From an uncultured Prevotella sp. (GTDB lineage: Bacteria; Bacteroidota; Bacteroidia; Bacteroidales; Bacteroidaceae), in the NCBI GenBank assembly GCA_900540375.1, contig UQFS01000013.1, forward strand, positions 1-64,000: a stretch of DNA of 64,000 bases, read 5' to 3'. Under the pieces are notes generated by a model, which was not told the origin of the DNA, did not search any database, and saw only the letters and a list, made by a program, of their open reading frames with translations. Positions within the stretch are counted from its first letter, which is position 1; each line of letters opens with the position of its first letter. Of the stretch, positions 17,023-25,613 are shown in pieces. The translations under genes were made by a program, and so were the position numbers.

Positions 17023-17473
17023 ATGTCCAAATGCAGTGATTTTACCAGAAATCGTCAAACTGATGGATGAAGGGCATACGATCACACTCCGTTTGCGAGG
17101 CTTCTCTATGAGACCCTTTTTAGAGGATAATCGGGACAAGGCTTTAATGACAAAAGCCACCCATCCCCGAGTGGGTGATCCTGTCTTGGCAGAAATAGCC
17201 CCCGGACACTATGTTCTTCACCGTATCATTAGCATCGATCACGATCACGTGACTTTGCGAGGAGACGGTAATATTGGCACAGAGTATTGCCGACTCAGCG
17301 ATGTGAAAGGAGCTGTTATCGGTTTTTATCGGAAAGGAAGAGAAGAACTCGACAGGACTGACGGCAAGAAATGGAAGACCTATTCTTGGATCTGGACACA
17401 TCTGTTTCCTATAAGAAGATACCTGCTCGCTTTCTACAGAAGGATTTGGATCCCCGTGTTTGGCGCAGCATAA
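17009..17473 (+). CDS. S24/S26-like peptidase
   Basis: 154 residues. The signal-peptidase core is visible: the nucleophile in RGFSMRP (Ser33) and YVLHRI (His71), which replaces the usual lysine and matches the Ser-His dyad of ER-type signal peptidases. RGDGN near residue 90 is the later conserved box. There is no N-terminal membrane anchor, but the last 35 residues are aromatic and basic and may attach to the membrane. It overlaps the kinase gene by 14 bp. A leader-cutting role is plausible and unproven. Confidence 0.8.
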   Translation: MEEIKCPNAVILPEIVKLMDEGHTITLRLRGFSMRPFLEDNRDKALMTKATHPRVGDPVLAEIAPGHYVLHRIISIDHDHVTLRGDGNIGTEYCRLSDVKGAVIGFYRKGREELDRTDGKKWKTYSWIWTHLFPIRRYLLAFYRRIWIPVFGAA

Positions 17474-17550
17474 TCAACAACGACGAAAACAATAAGCGCA
17501 TTATCTCGCTATAGTGCTACACATATTAAGAATATCATAATTAAAAGAAT

Positions 17551-17838
17551 ATGAAAGCTAAGAGAGGATTTAAGATCAGGAAGGTATGCGGTCAAAACCT
17601 CATCGTTGCTGAGGGTAAGGAAAATATCGACTTCAGCTCCATCATCAGCATGAATGAGAGTTCAGCCCTTCTTTGGAATGAGATACAAGATAAAGAATTT
17701 ACTGCTGAGACTCTCGCTAAAATACTGATGGATAACTATCAGCTCGACGACACAACACCTCTCCCCCACTCTCAAGCTCTCACTGATGCAGAGAGACTGA
17801 TAGAGGAATGGGAAAAGATTGGCATCATTGAAAAGTAG
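17551..17838 (+). CDS. PqqD-like peptide-binding protein
   Basis: 95 residues, the size of a stand-alone PqqD/RRE domain. FKIRKVCGQNLIVAEG forms the opening strands; the MNESSALLWNEI segment is the hallmark helix start of this family, followed by a helical C-terminal half ending in EWEKIGIIEK. Such proteins hold the leader of a precursor peptide for the modifying enzyme. It closes the kinase-peptidase-PqqD run, 77 bp after the peptidase gene. No radical SAM enzyme, cyclase or obvious precursor was found nearby. Confidence 0.82.
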   Translation: MKAKRGFKIRKVCGQNLIVAEGKENIDFSSIISMNESSALLWNEIQDKEFTAETLAKILMDNYQLDDTTPLPHSQALTDAERLIEEWEKIGIIEK

Positions 17839-18407
17839 ACGATAAAGAGCCTTTGAGATGGCAGATGTACACACCCCACTTAAGGGCTGATAAGGGCTAT
17901 TGACGACATACTACACAAGCAATGCATGTGAGCCGACGCTAATTTATCTTGACAAAAGTATGTCCGTCACAACTTTCAATTTAGAGAGCGAGAAAGAGTT
18001 ATTTGAGGTTTCGGCATCTCATTTTATTCTCGTTTGAAGCACAAGAAGGTACTTTGATGCGATCATCTAGGTAGTTTGACAAGGTCATTACGCCCATTTC
18101 GCTCGGTCATCACGCTTATTTCATCGTCAGAAATAGGCGTGACGACAACAAATTCTCTACAGAATTTTGCGAGAAGAAGCAGATTTCATTGATTCGCAAA
18201 AGTCAGATATTTATAACAAACTGATTTTCTGATATTTACAAAAGCACGCTGATTTTCGCAAAAATCAGAGCAAGACAGACTCTCGTCAAAAAGAATCGAT
18301 TCTCAGAGACGGAAAATTGTCACCTTACATGACAAAAACGGCAAAACATTTTTACTGCCAGTTCCCATTATTATACCTGAAGCGATGCATGATATGATGA
18401 AGAAGCT
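17839..18407. repeat. 569-bp gene-free stretch with short direct and inverted repeats
   Basis: No convincing gene. An 18-nt word beginning GGTCAT and ending ATTTC occurs at 18083-18100 and 18105-18122, a 22-bp period, and a third copy is inverted at 18130-18146, giving a 17-bp stem with one mismatch and one wobble around a 7-nt loop. A second hairpin, CTGATTTT-CGCA-AAAATCAG, is at 18249-18268; near-copies of TCAGATATTTA lie at 18200-18240. The tandem pair AAGGGCTGAT/AAGGGCTATT is near 17880-17895. A 25-codon open frame (17960-18037, MSVTTFNLESEKELFEVSAS then HFILV) has no clear support. Confidence 0.6.
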
Positions 18408-18430
18408 CTATTGATCAAGCTTCTTCATCA
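18395..18430. terminator. 13-bp perfect hairpin at the end of the zinc-ribbon gene
   Basis: TGATGAAGAAGCT (18395-18407) and AGCTTCTTCATCA (18418-18430) are perfect inverted arms around CTATTGATCA. The stop codon of the minus-strand gene lies in the loop. There is no T-tract, so it may be an mRNA end stabiliser rather than a classical terminator. Confidence 0.55.
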
Positions 18431-19325
18431 GCAGACCTTGACCGGCATCTATCTGATGGGCCTTCATATCCAACCGATAAACAAAGGTCTCACCATTACC
18501 AAAATCACAATATAAACGACGATGCTGGCAGCGAAAAGTTCCATGGCTGGTTTCTCCTGCGGAGGTTTCCGTGATTCTGTTATCACGAATAGAGATCATG
18601 ATTCCCCCGTATTTTGTATTCACTTTCCACGTACCCTGTATCCACGCTGGTGCTTTCTCCTCGGGTGCACTGGCATCGAAAGCAGGTGTCGCGATGTCTT
18701 CTTCTGCCGGCACATTAGCGTCAGACACCTCCTCTATGCCCAAATTCGCAGTACTGTCATCGTTTCCGGAGCACTCATGAGTCAAAAAAAAGGCCAAAAC
18801 GATAACAGTAATCAATGCTAAGATATATCTCCATTTACTGTGTTTCTGAGCTCTATTCACATTTGGCGACAAAGTTTCAGAGTGCTCAAGAGGTTTCTGA
18901 GGACTTTGATAAACAGGTGCCGCATTCCAATTGGGTGTAGACGTACCCGAAGCAGAAGCTATAGAGGAAGCAGCATCGGAAGAATGGGAAGCATGAGACG
19001 AAGCAGAAGCACTGGACGAAGAGGAAACATTGGAAGCGAACGAAGAAGTCTGCTGATAGTCAGTTTCCTCGCTTGTATATTCTTCTGCTCCATGCTCCAG
19101 ATGCTCAGCTGCAGAATGAGAATGAGCCTGGTACAGAGCCGAAGTCTCTTCATGGTGACCGCTCCCATCCTTTTGTCCCTCAACATCTTTCAACAGGTCA
19201 TCAGATACTTTGTCTGTAAAGGTAAAGGGCGTGCCACAGCGTGGACACACACACTGAATCTCCTCACCGTTATCACCCCCCGGCTGGTCGAAGCGAAATC
19301 TACACTTTGGACATTTTACCCACAT
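18408..19325 (-). CDS. Zinc-ribbon, Ser-rich, single-pass membrane protein
   Basis: 305 residues. The N-terminus is an MJ0042-like zinc ribbon with Cys5, Cys8, Cys26 or Cys28 and Cys31 (VKCPKCRFRF ... VCPRCGTPF), which matches known prokaryotic zinc-ribbon membrane proteins. A long Ser/Ala/His-rich linker (about 60-165) follows, then a membrane helix (about 168-187) and a globular C-terminal domain (about 225-305, PAWIQGTWKVNTKYGG) presumably in the periplasm. The last gene of the six-gene operon, 68 bp after the coiled-coil gene. It could link the cytoplasmic machinery to the envelope; this is inference. Confidence 0.8.
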   Translation of the reverse strand: MWVKCPKCRFRFDQPGGDNGEEIQCVCPRCGTPFTFTDKVSDDLLKDVEGQKDGSGHHEETSALYQAHSHSAAEHLEHGAEEYTSEETDYQQTSSFASNVSSSSSASASSHASHSSDAASSIASASGTSTPNWNAAPVYQSPQKPLEHSETLSPNVNRAQKHSKWRYILALITVIVLAFFLTHECSGNDDSTANLGIEEVSDANVPAEEDIATPAFDASAPEEKAPAWIQGTWKVNTKYGGIMISIRDNRITETSAGETSHGTFRCQHRRLYCDFGNGETFVYRLDMKAHQIDAGQGLLMKKLDQ

Positions 19326-19393
19326 ATTGTTATTGCTTACGTCTATTATACGGCTATCAACATCATCTATCTATAAACATCTGTCAACGAGGA

Positions 19394-19975
19394 TCATCTG
19401 TCTTCAAACAGCAATTTGGCCTTAGCCACCAAATGCCACGAGTTACCCTCTTTTCTTACGACACCCTCCTTCAAGGTAGTGACCCTTTGAGGATAGCGAT
19501 GCGTATCGCCTTCGATACGGCACACGGGCTTGATAAATTGGCTGACACTGATCATCGCCGTAGCAATGGAGTCCTTATCCTCTAAAATGGAAAAGGTGCC
19601 ATTCTCCTGATCTTTCGTCTTCAACAGATAGATACTCTTCCCTACTTGCTTAGAGGCGCTGGCTTCCTCAAACACACCGTCAGGTGTAGGCGCAGGCAGA
19701 TAGAACTCACTGATTTCATTTTGACCGACATGATTCTCCATAGCCTTGCCATTGGCAGTCTGAGCCTCGCTTTGAACTCCTGTCGGCTCTTCGTTTCTCC
19801 GGTCGGCCAACGCCGACTCCACCGTCTGAAGGCGAAGATCCAACGCTGCCATACGTTTCTTCTGAGCTGCCTCAGCAGCCTTTAATTGCTCCACCTCTTG
19901 CTCTAACGCATCCACGTGAGCCTGCAGGCTGTCTACAAGCGCATCATTATTTTTCTTTGAAAACATCACTGTCAA
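19394..19975 (-). CDS. Coiled-coil protein of the actin/tubulin-like operon
   Basis: 193 residues, unrecognised. Residues about 10-58 form a clear coiled coil (heptads in VDSLQAHVDALEQEVEQLKA). A disordered acidic linker follows, and about 85-193 is a small folded domain (EFYLPAPTPDGVFEEASAS in outline, ending AKLLFEDR). No signal peptide or membrane segment. It lies 32 bp after the large ATPase gene and is likely its partner or adaptor. Confidence 0.75.
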   Translation of the reverse strand: MTVMFSKKNNDALVDSLQAHVDALEQEVEQLKAAEAAQKKRMAALDLRLQTVESALADRRNEEPTGVQSEAQTANGKAMENHVGQNEISEFYLPAPTPDGVFEEASASKQVGKSIYLLKTKDQENGTFSILEDKDSIATAMISVSQFIKPVCRIEGDTHRYPQRVTTLKEGVVRKEGNSWHLVAKAKLLFEDR

Positions 19976-20007
19976 AATTAATAATTAAATTCAACTTGTA
20001 GTCTATC

Positions 20008-23000
20008 TTACAGATTCTCAATGAGATTATTGCGTATGCATCCAATGATCGGATAGAAGAAGACCACATCCTCAATCACATCTGTCGGCTGTCGCTTAGG
20101 CTCATTCCTGTTGAAGAAATTCCATCCATTGACAAGATAATGATCAAGGTCACGGTTTACCCACTCACTGAAATGCTGCATAGCTGCCGGATCTACAAGG
20201 AAACGGTCCTCGACATGTATGTCCCGACACAGAGCAATGAAGAAGTCATTGAACTGCCGGACAGCATCCACGAGTTTTCCGCGCGTCGTCTCATCATCAA
20301 TATCAGCGTAGGTCAACACCTCTTTGTCGATGCCCGTATAGTTGTACTTCAGGTGAGAGTCAAACCTGTCGAGCATGTTGTTGAGCTGACTGACAGCAGC
20401 AAAGCCGCTCTCATCACGCACTTGCATCAGTGCGCCACGACAAGTGATCTGCTTGGGTTCCTTGCGCTCCATGACCACGCTGAAACCGTTGTCGCCATAT
20501 TGCTGTCCATAGACCCGCTCAAAGATAGCCTGCGATATCAAGTCCAAGTCGCGCTGACTGCCTACGATGTCCAGCACCTTGGAGCCGGTGCCCGAGAACA
20601 TGACGGATCGCGGCATGTCAAGTCCTCTATGCTTCATCATCGAGGCCACATAGTAGATAATGGCCGAGTAGAAGTAGATAAACGCTATCTTCAGGCGCCC
20701 ATCCTCAGCCAGTCGCATGTCATAGGAGAAGACTTCGTTGCCACCAACATTTTTGTTGTCGATCACCGAGAAGAGGAAAGCGTTGATATCCTCGCTCTTG
20801 CGCTTGGAGGTGATATCATCGAGAATGCCATTCAGTTCACCATAGCGGTCATCATCGGCATCAAACAGCCTACGGAAATAGTCGACATACTTCACCGTCA
20901 TCGGATTGCTGTCGCCCTGAGGCACATCAGAGAAGGCATCGCCAAACAGCACATTGGCAGCAAATCGGAAAGATGACAATATCATCGGCTGGCTGGCATT
21001 GGAATCAAAGACCACCACATCGCTCGAACCTCCGCCGATGTCGATCGAAGCCACTGTAGAGGCTGCTCCTCTGAACTTGCTCGAACAACGGTAGAAATAG
21101 TAAGGGGCTACCGACTCCGGCATCTGAATGAGGTTGCGCTCATCGGGATCGACGTCAAAAATATCTCTGAAAATACGGCTCCACACGTCAGCCATCCTGT
21201 GGACGTTGCCCACCTTCATGGCCAAAGGATAGAACCACACCAAACGCACTTTTGACAGATCACCGCCATCCAGCAACACCTTAGCACGCATCAACAGCGC
21301 CAGCTCGGTCAAGAAGCTCTTGATGCGCTTGGCTGTTGCCGGCAGCACGGCCCACTTCAAATTGGCTATCACGCGATTGCCGTAGCCTATACTTTCCTTC
21401 TCATAGATGAAAGGAATATTGGCATCGGCCAAAGCTACTATCTCGTCAATATTTTCAGCATCCAGGCGCTCACCCTCAGACAAAACGGTGCGAAGCGGGA
21501 AGCCATAGTCCGTGCCGATAATCTTTGGCAGGAATTCCTGCTTGAGGATGACGTCGTAGAGCAGATGCTCTCCATTGTAGAGGGTAGCCACCAAGCGTCC
21601 GGCAGCCAAGGCATCGAGCTTCAGAGGCTCAGGCATCTGTCCATTGCACATGCACTCCACGTGGGTGTTGGTAGTACCAAAGTCAATGGCAAAGGTGAAC
21701 TTATCATGCCCACCCATGTAATTCGGCCACTTCGGACAAACCACGCCCTGTGTGGCCAAAGTGCCACGCTCATCGAAAAGCTGAACGACGATATAATCAA
21801 AAGTCGAGAACGGACGATAATAATCCGAGCCTACGCGTTTCTCCTTCTTCAAGCTCCGCCGGCGGCTCTTGACCTCCACCGGTTGGCTGGCAGCCCCCGT
21901 CTTGAAGAACTGCAATCCTATCTGATAATTTTCAAACAGCCCCAAGGCTCTGTCCACGACCTGCACCCGATAGCTGCCGATATGATCGGGCTTGATGAAT
22001 GGGAAGATGCTGAGCGCAAAGGGCACGGTAATGAAATAACCCACATCAGCACCCACATTATAGTGCAGGTCCACACCTATCGCCGGCACGTAAGTGCGCT
22101 CCAGGGTGATATATCCACCCTGCTTCTGAACGGGCAGACGCAGAATGACCTTGAGCTGCTCCTGGCCGCCAACAACCGAATGAATCATCTCGAAGCGACG
22201 GCGACCGCAGATAGTCCCCTGCAGATCATCGACTGTGAAATATTTGAAATAGGTTGCCGTCAATGGCAAGAGGAAACCGGAGTGATCCGCATTCTGACTG
22301 GTCTGCGTCAGCGAACCGTCGAAGAAACAATCACCGTTCAAGGCATAGTCGAGCTTGATCAGCGAAGGCTGGAAGAAATCAGCAGACGTCAGCCAAGGAT
22401 AAGGATGGGAGGTACCCGGAAGGATGCGGTGAGACGGACTCTCGGCATAGTCTTCGGGGCGAATGGTGATCATGTCATCCCAAATGTCGGAGATATAGTG
22501 ATAAGGATTATCCGTCGGCGCATTGAGATGGTTTTGCAGCACCAAAGGTATCAGCTCAGCCTCGGGTTGGGGCAAAGACGGCATCAAGCGGAAATCGCTG
22601 CGCGCGATGTTTTCCAATATGTCTTCACGGCGCAGGCAGAAGAAGGGCACGCCTAAGGCCTGCACGCCTTCCTCGATCTGTGCATACTCATGTTGGAGAT
22701 ACTGCCGTGCGCCCTCACTGCTGTTTTCGTCTTTGACCATCGGGTTGCCGATAGTGGCCAGGATGGTCTGCTTCATATTTGTTGGCAGCAAACCGAAACA
22801 AGTAATCAGATAACTGTTGACCTCACCACACAAATCCTTAAGCTGAGGATAGGCGGTGAAGAGCGCATACAGGCAAAGGATGAACTTATCCGTACGCTCG
22901 TAGAGTGGCCGTACCTTATCGAAGAGATTGACATTCTGCTCGAGAGGAATGTTCCAGGTATCGGGCTGTGCATTGGGAGTGGCCATGAACAACGTCACCG

Positions 23001-23520
23001 GAGACGTGCAGCCGATCACCTCATTGCCATACACAAGGAAGAAGAGTCGGTCCATGTGGTCGAAATTGAACGACTCATTGTCCTGCCGCAAAAACATCTG
23101 CAGTGTATCGCCGAGCAGCCGATGGGAAGGCGTAGTCTGCAAGAGTTCCAACTCCTTGTCCTTACTCCATTCCACGATATGGAGCTGTGTGCCGTTCACC
23201 CCTGACGTCCCTGTCTGTCCTCCAAGGTTGTGCTTGAGCTCCTTGATATTGAAAAACACTTGCGCAACATCCAAGGCATAGCTGACCAGACGCTCATCCA
23301 TCACCTCGCCTTTCAGACGCTCATTAGCACTCAAGCGCCGGAAAGCGTTCTTCACCAAGTCCATCTGGGCAAAGGGAGAAGGAATGGCTGTACGGGGTTT
23401 CACCGACAAGCCACCATTGGGGTCGCTGATCATATTGATCTCGTCGGCACCATATTGTCCGGACAAGGGAATCCATCCTTCACCGGTCGTCTTCTTATTA
23501 TAGGATAATATCTTCGACAT
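20008..23520 (-). CDS. Large protein with actin/Hsp70-type ATPase domain (SrfB-like)
   Basis: 1170 residues. The first 600 or so are a region of unknown fold. An actin/Hsp70 superfamily ATPase core follows: phosphate-1 loop FAIDFGTTNTHVE at about 612-624, phosphate-2 loop IDIGGGSSDVVVFD near 823-836, and the adenosine motif VMFSGTGSKV near 975. The size and layout recall the SrfB family, sometimes labelled a virulence factor, though this name rests on memory and carries no proven function. No signal peptide. It is 40 bp downstream of the tubulin-like gene, with 3.5 kb free of frame breaks, so it is intact. Filament formation or ATP-driven remodelling is possible. Confidence 0.85.
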   Translation of the reverse strand: MSKILSYNKKTTGEGWIPLSGQYGADEINMISDPNGGLSVKPRTAIPSPFAQMDLVKNAFRRLSANERLKGEVMDERLVSYALDVAQVFFNIKELKHNLGGQTGTSGVNGTQLHIVEWSKDKELELLQTTPSHRLLGDTLQMFLRQDNESFNFDHMDRLFFLVYGNEVIGCTSPVTLFMATPNAQPDTWNIPLEQNVNLFDKVRPLYERTDKFILCLYALFTAYPQLKDLCGEVNSYLITCFGLLPTNMKQTILATIGNPMVKDENSSEGARQYLQHEYAQIEEGVQALGVPFFCLRREDILENIARSDFRLMPSLPQPEAELIPLVLQNHLNAPTDNPYHYISDIWDDMITIRPEDYAESPSHRILPGTSHPYPWLTSADFFQPSLIKLDYALNGDCFFDGSLTQTSQNADHSGFLLPLTATYFKYFTVDDLQGTICGRRRFEMIHSVVGGQEQLKVILRLPVQKQGGYITLERTYVPAIGVDLHYNVGADVGYFITVPFALSIFPFIKPDHIGSYRVQVVDRALGLFENYQIGLQFFKTGAASQPVEVKSRRRSLKKEKRVGSDYYRPFSTFDYIVVQLFDERGTLATQGVVCPKWPNYMGGHDKFTFAIDFGTTNTHVECMCNGQMPEPLKLDALAAGRLVATLYNGEHLLYDVILKQEFLPKIIGTDYGFPLRTVLSEGERLDAENIDEIVALADANIPFIYEKESIGYGNRVIANLKWAVLPATAKRIKSFLTELALLMRAKVLLDGGDLSKVRLVWFYPLAMKVGNVHRMADVWSRIFRDIFDVDPDERNLIQMPESVAPYYFYRCSSKFRGAASTVASIDIGGGSSDVVVFDSNASQPMILSSFRFAANVLFGDAFSDVPQGDSNPMTVKYVDYFRRLFDADDDRYGELNGILDDITSKRKSEDINAFLFSVIDNKNVGGNEVFSYDMRLAEDGRLKIAFIYFYSAIIYYVASMMKHRGLDMPRSVMFSGTGSKVLDIVGSQRDLDLISQAIFERVYGQQYGDNGFSVVMERKEPKQITCRGALMQVRDESGFAAVSQLNNMLDRFDSHLKYNYTGIDKEVLTYADIDDETTRGKLVDAVRQFNDFFIALCRDIHVEDRFLVDPAAMQHFSEWVNRDLDHYLVNGWNFFNRNEPKRQPTDVIEDVVFFYPIIGCIRNNLIENL

Positions 23521-23560
23521 CTTAATATTTATCTACTGTAGTCCAACACGCGCACTATGC

Positions 23561-25105
23561 TCATGCTATGCCATCATATTTCTCTTCTACCAATTTATCG
23601 AGCACCTCGTCCAGCAGCGTAGACAGGCGCAAAGCTACATCGCCTGAGCCGAAGCGTCCTTGGCGTGAAGCAGCTTGGGAGGACTTGTTCATCGCGCTCA
23701 ACAGTGTCTTATAGCTGATCTCACCCGAGAAGAAGCTCTTCTTCGGCGCCACACCGCAGATAGCGTCTGCCAGCTGGGTTGTGTTGAGATTGAAAGGAGT
23801 AAAGGACCGCTGATTGGAGGTCATCTCCTTGAGCCATTGGCGATAGCCCACAAAGAAATCGGCCGTAAGCGTCTGGAAGAAGCTGGTTGCCAGGAAGCCA
23901 CGCTGTATCTCAGGCTTATCCTGGGTATAGCCGCGGCCGATGTCCTGGGAAAACTGATTGGTGATATACTGGTAGGCCAAGTAGAACTTAGCCATGTCTT
24001 TGTTGACAGCCCCCCGCGTCTGCACACCGAAGTCCTTCAACGTCAGATGCATGAGGTCACGAGAAAGGCCATACTCCTTGAATATCGGCTTTTGGGCATT
24101 GCCGTCGACAGTCACCAAGTCATCATCGGGGATGCCCAGGAAGTCGAGGATTGCCAAGGCGCCGACATACTCCACCACATGGGCATCGTTGCGCTGTCCG
24201 TTGTCGCCGGGGTCGTTGTAATAAGGATTTGAGGGTACCTCATCGCCCAGATAATAACAGGCATTGACCTTCGACATCGGCAGGTCTTTGCCGGCATGAC
24301 GGAGTCCGGTGAGATTGTCGTGATAGTAAAAGAGGGCCGACTTGGTCTTTGAGATGAAGTCGCCGCGCGATATCGGGCTGTTGCTGTCCTGCTGGATATT
24401 GAAGTAGGGCAAGACGGTGAGCGCCCCTATTCTGGCGTCTCTCAGGTCGCCACGGTTGTTGATGGCGGCATTGTCGGCCGCATTGCGGATGTTCTTGACG
24501 ATGATAGGATAACCGGCAGCACCGGTACCGCCAAAGATACTTGACACCACAAACACGCGGTCATCCTTGCGGAAGACATTGGAGAACTGCCTGAACTCTT
24601 CCGAGTCCTTGAACTCATTGAGCGCTATCGACCCGATGTTGGGCGAACCGACGAAGCCGATGTCCATCTTGGTCTGCAGCTGGTCTTTGGAAAACATCAT
24701 ACTGCACAGCGCCTGATTGGCAGGATCCAAGGTGTTGAAATCGATAAACTCACTAAACTTCTCCTCCTCCACAGCTCCGAGGTTGAAAAGGAACGTGTCG
24801 CTCAGATTGCTGCCACCGGGGAGTATGTCGCTCAGTGTGGAAATCTTGGCTGAGAAGAAGCCTTTCTTCACATCCGCGCGATCACCATAGAGTCCCTTAT
24901 GGATGCTGCGGTACCAGCGCAGGAGGTTTTCCGTACGCTTCAGGTCTTCGTTGGCTTTATGCGGATCGACGATGACCGGGATGACTTCCAAGGCGAGAGG
25001 CCGGCCCTGCTCATCCAAAGGATGCACACCGGCCGCTAACTGCATGATAAAAGGGCGCATCACACGTGAACCTGTTCCGCCTGTCAGGAATAGAAATAAA
25101 CGCAT
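23561..25105 (-). CDS. Tubulin/FtsZ-like GTP-binding protein
   Basis: 514 residues. The N-terminal strand-loop MRLFLFLTGGTGSR has the look of a tubulin-type T1 loop (residues 9-14), and FGGTGAAG at 191-198 matches the tubulin signature loop GGGTGSG. These two spaced glycine motifs in a Rossmann-like pattern point to the tubulin-like family of bacterial proteins, distinct from FtsZ in length and sequence. No membrane segment. It sits between a membrane protein and the actin-like ATPase in one operon. GTP binding is predicted, polymerisation unknown. Confidence 0.82.
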   Translation of the reverse strand: MRLFLFLTGGTGSRVMRPFIMQLAAGVHPLDEQGRPLALEVIPVIVDPHKANEDLKRTENLLRWYRSIHKGLYGDRADVKKGFFSAKISTLSDILPGGSNLSDTFLFNLGAVEEEKFSEFIDFNTLDPANQALCSMMFSKDQLQTKMDIGFVGSPNIGSIALNEFKDSEEFRQFSNVFRKDDRVFVVSSIFGGTGAAGYPIIVKNIRNAADNAAINNRGDLRDARIGALTVLPYFNIQQDSNSPISRGDFISKTKSALFYYHDNLTGLRHAGKDLPMSKVNACYYLGDEVPSNPYYNDPGDNGQRNDAHVVEYVGALAILDFLGIPDDDLVTVDGNAQKPIFKEYGLSRDLMHLTLKDFGVQTRGAVNKDMAKFYLAYQYITNQFSQDIGRGYTQDKPEIQRGFLATSFFQTLTADFFVGYRQWLKEMTSNQRSFTPFNLNTTQLADAICGVAPKKSFFSGEISYKTLLSAMNKSSQAASRQGRFGSGDVALRLSTLLDEVLDKLVEEKYDGIA

Positions 25106-25151
25106 GTTATGATGATGGTATTATTTTTAATATGTGTAGATATTTTCTTTA

Positions 25152-25595
25152 TTACTCTGGGATTGGCGTATGCCGGCAGTTGCTGCTCCACCATCTCATT
25201 GAGAAGCTTGCCACCACATAGAGAAGGGCAGCAATGACAAAGTTGACAACGCTGAAGCCTGAAAGCTGAGATTCAAAATCGTATCCAAGACCGTCTAATA
25301 CGCTGTTGGCATAGGCATAGCCGCACACAGCAGCCAACACGGAAACGGCGGCGAGCACGATCAGCCAATGAAACCACCGGCTGAAACTCACGCTGTTGAT
25401 GACATAATAAAACAGCACAGCCCCACCCCATGAGCAGCAAGCCGTGATCAAGGCTGTGATCAAATAGAGGTTTTCGTTGTACATCTCGTTGGAAAACTCA
25501 TTTTGATAATAGCCTAATTCGTAGACAGCGGCAGGAAAGATTAAAAACAGCAGGGTCAGTACCAAACCACCGCCAAGCAATATTGCATGTTTCAT
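25152..25595 (-). CDS. Four-helix membrane protein
   Basis: 147 residues with four predicted membrane segments (about 5-25, 44-66, 76-97 and 116-134). No recognised family. It lies 18 bp after the vWA-like lipoprotein gene and 46 bp before the tubulin-like gene, so it may connect the lipoprotein outside with the NTPases inside. Confidence 0.78.
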   Translation of the reverse strand: MKHAILLGGGLVLTLLFLIFPAAVYELGYYQNEFSNEMYNENLYLITALITACCSWGGAVLFYYVINSVSFSRWFHWLIVLAAVSVLAAVCGYAYANSVLDGLGYDFESQLSGFSVVNFVIAALLYVVASFSMRWWSSNCRHTPIPE

Positions 25596-25613
25596 ATGAT
25601 GTTATGATGAAAA

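Noticed and set aside
17960..18037. 25-codon open frame as a possible modified-peptide precursor for the PqqD-like set
   Set aside because: No ribosome site, no Cys, no leader/core pattern and it lies in a repeat-rich gap; kept only as a mention.
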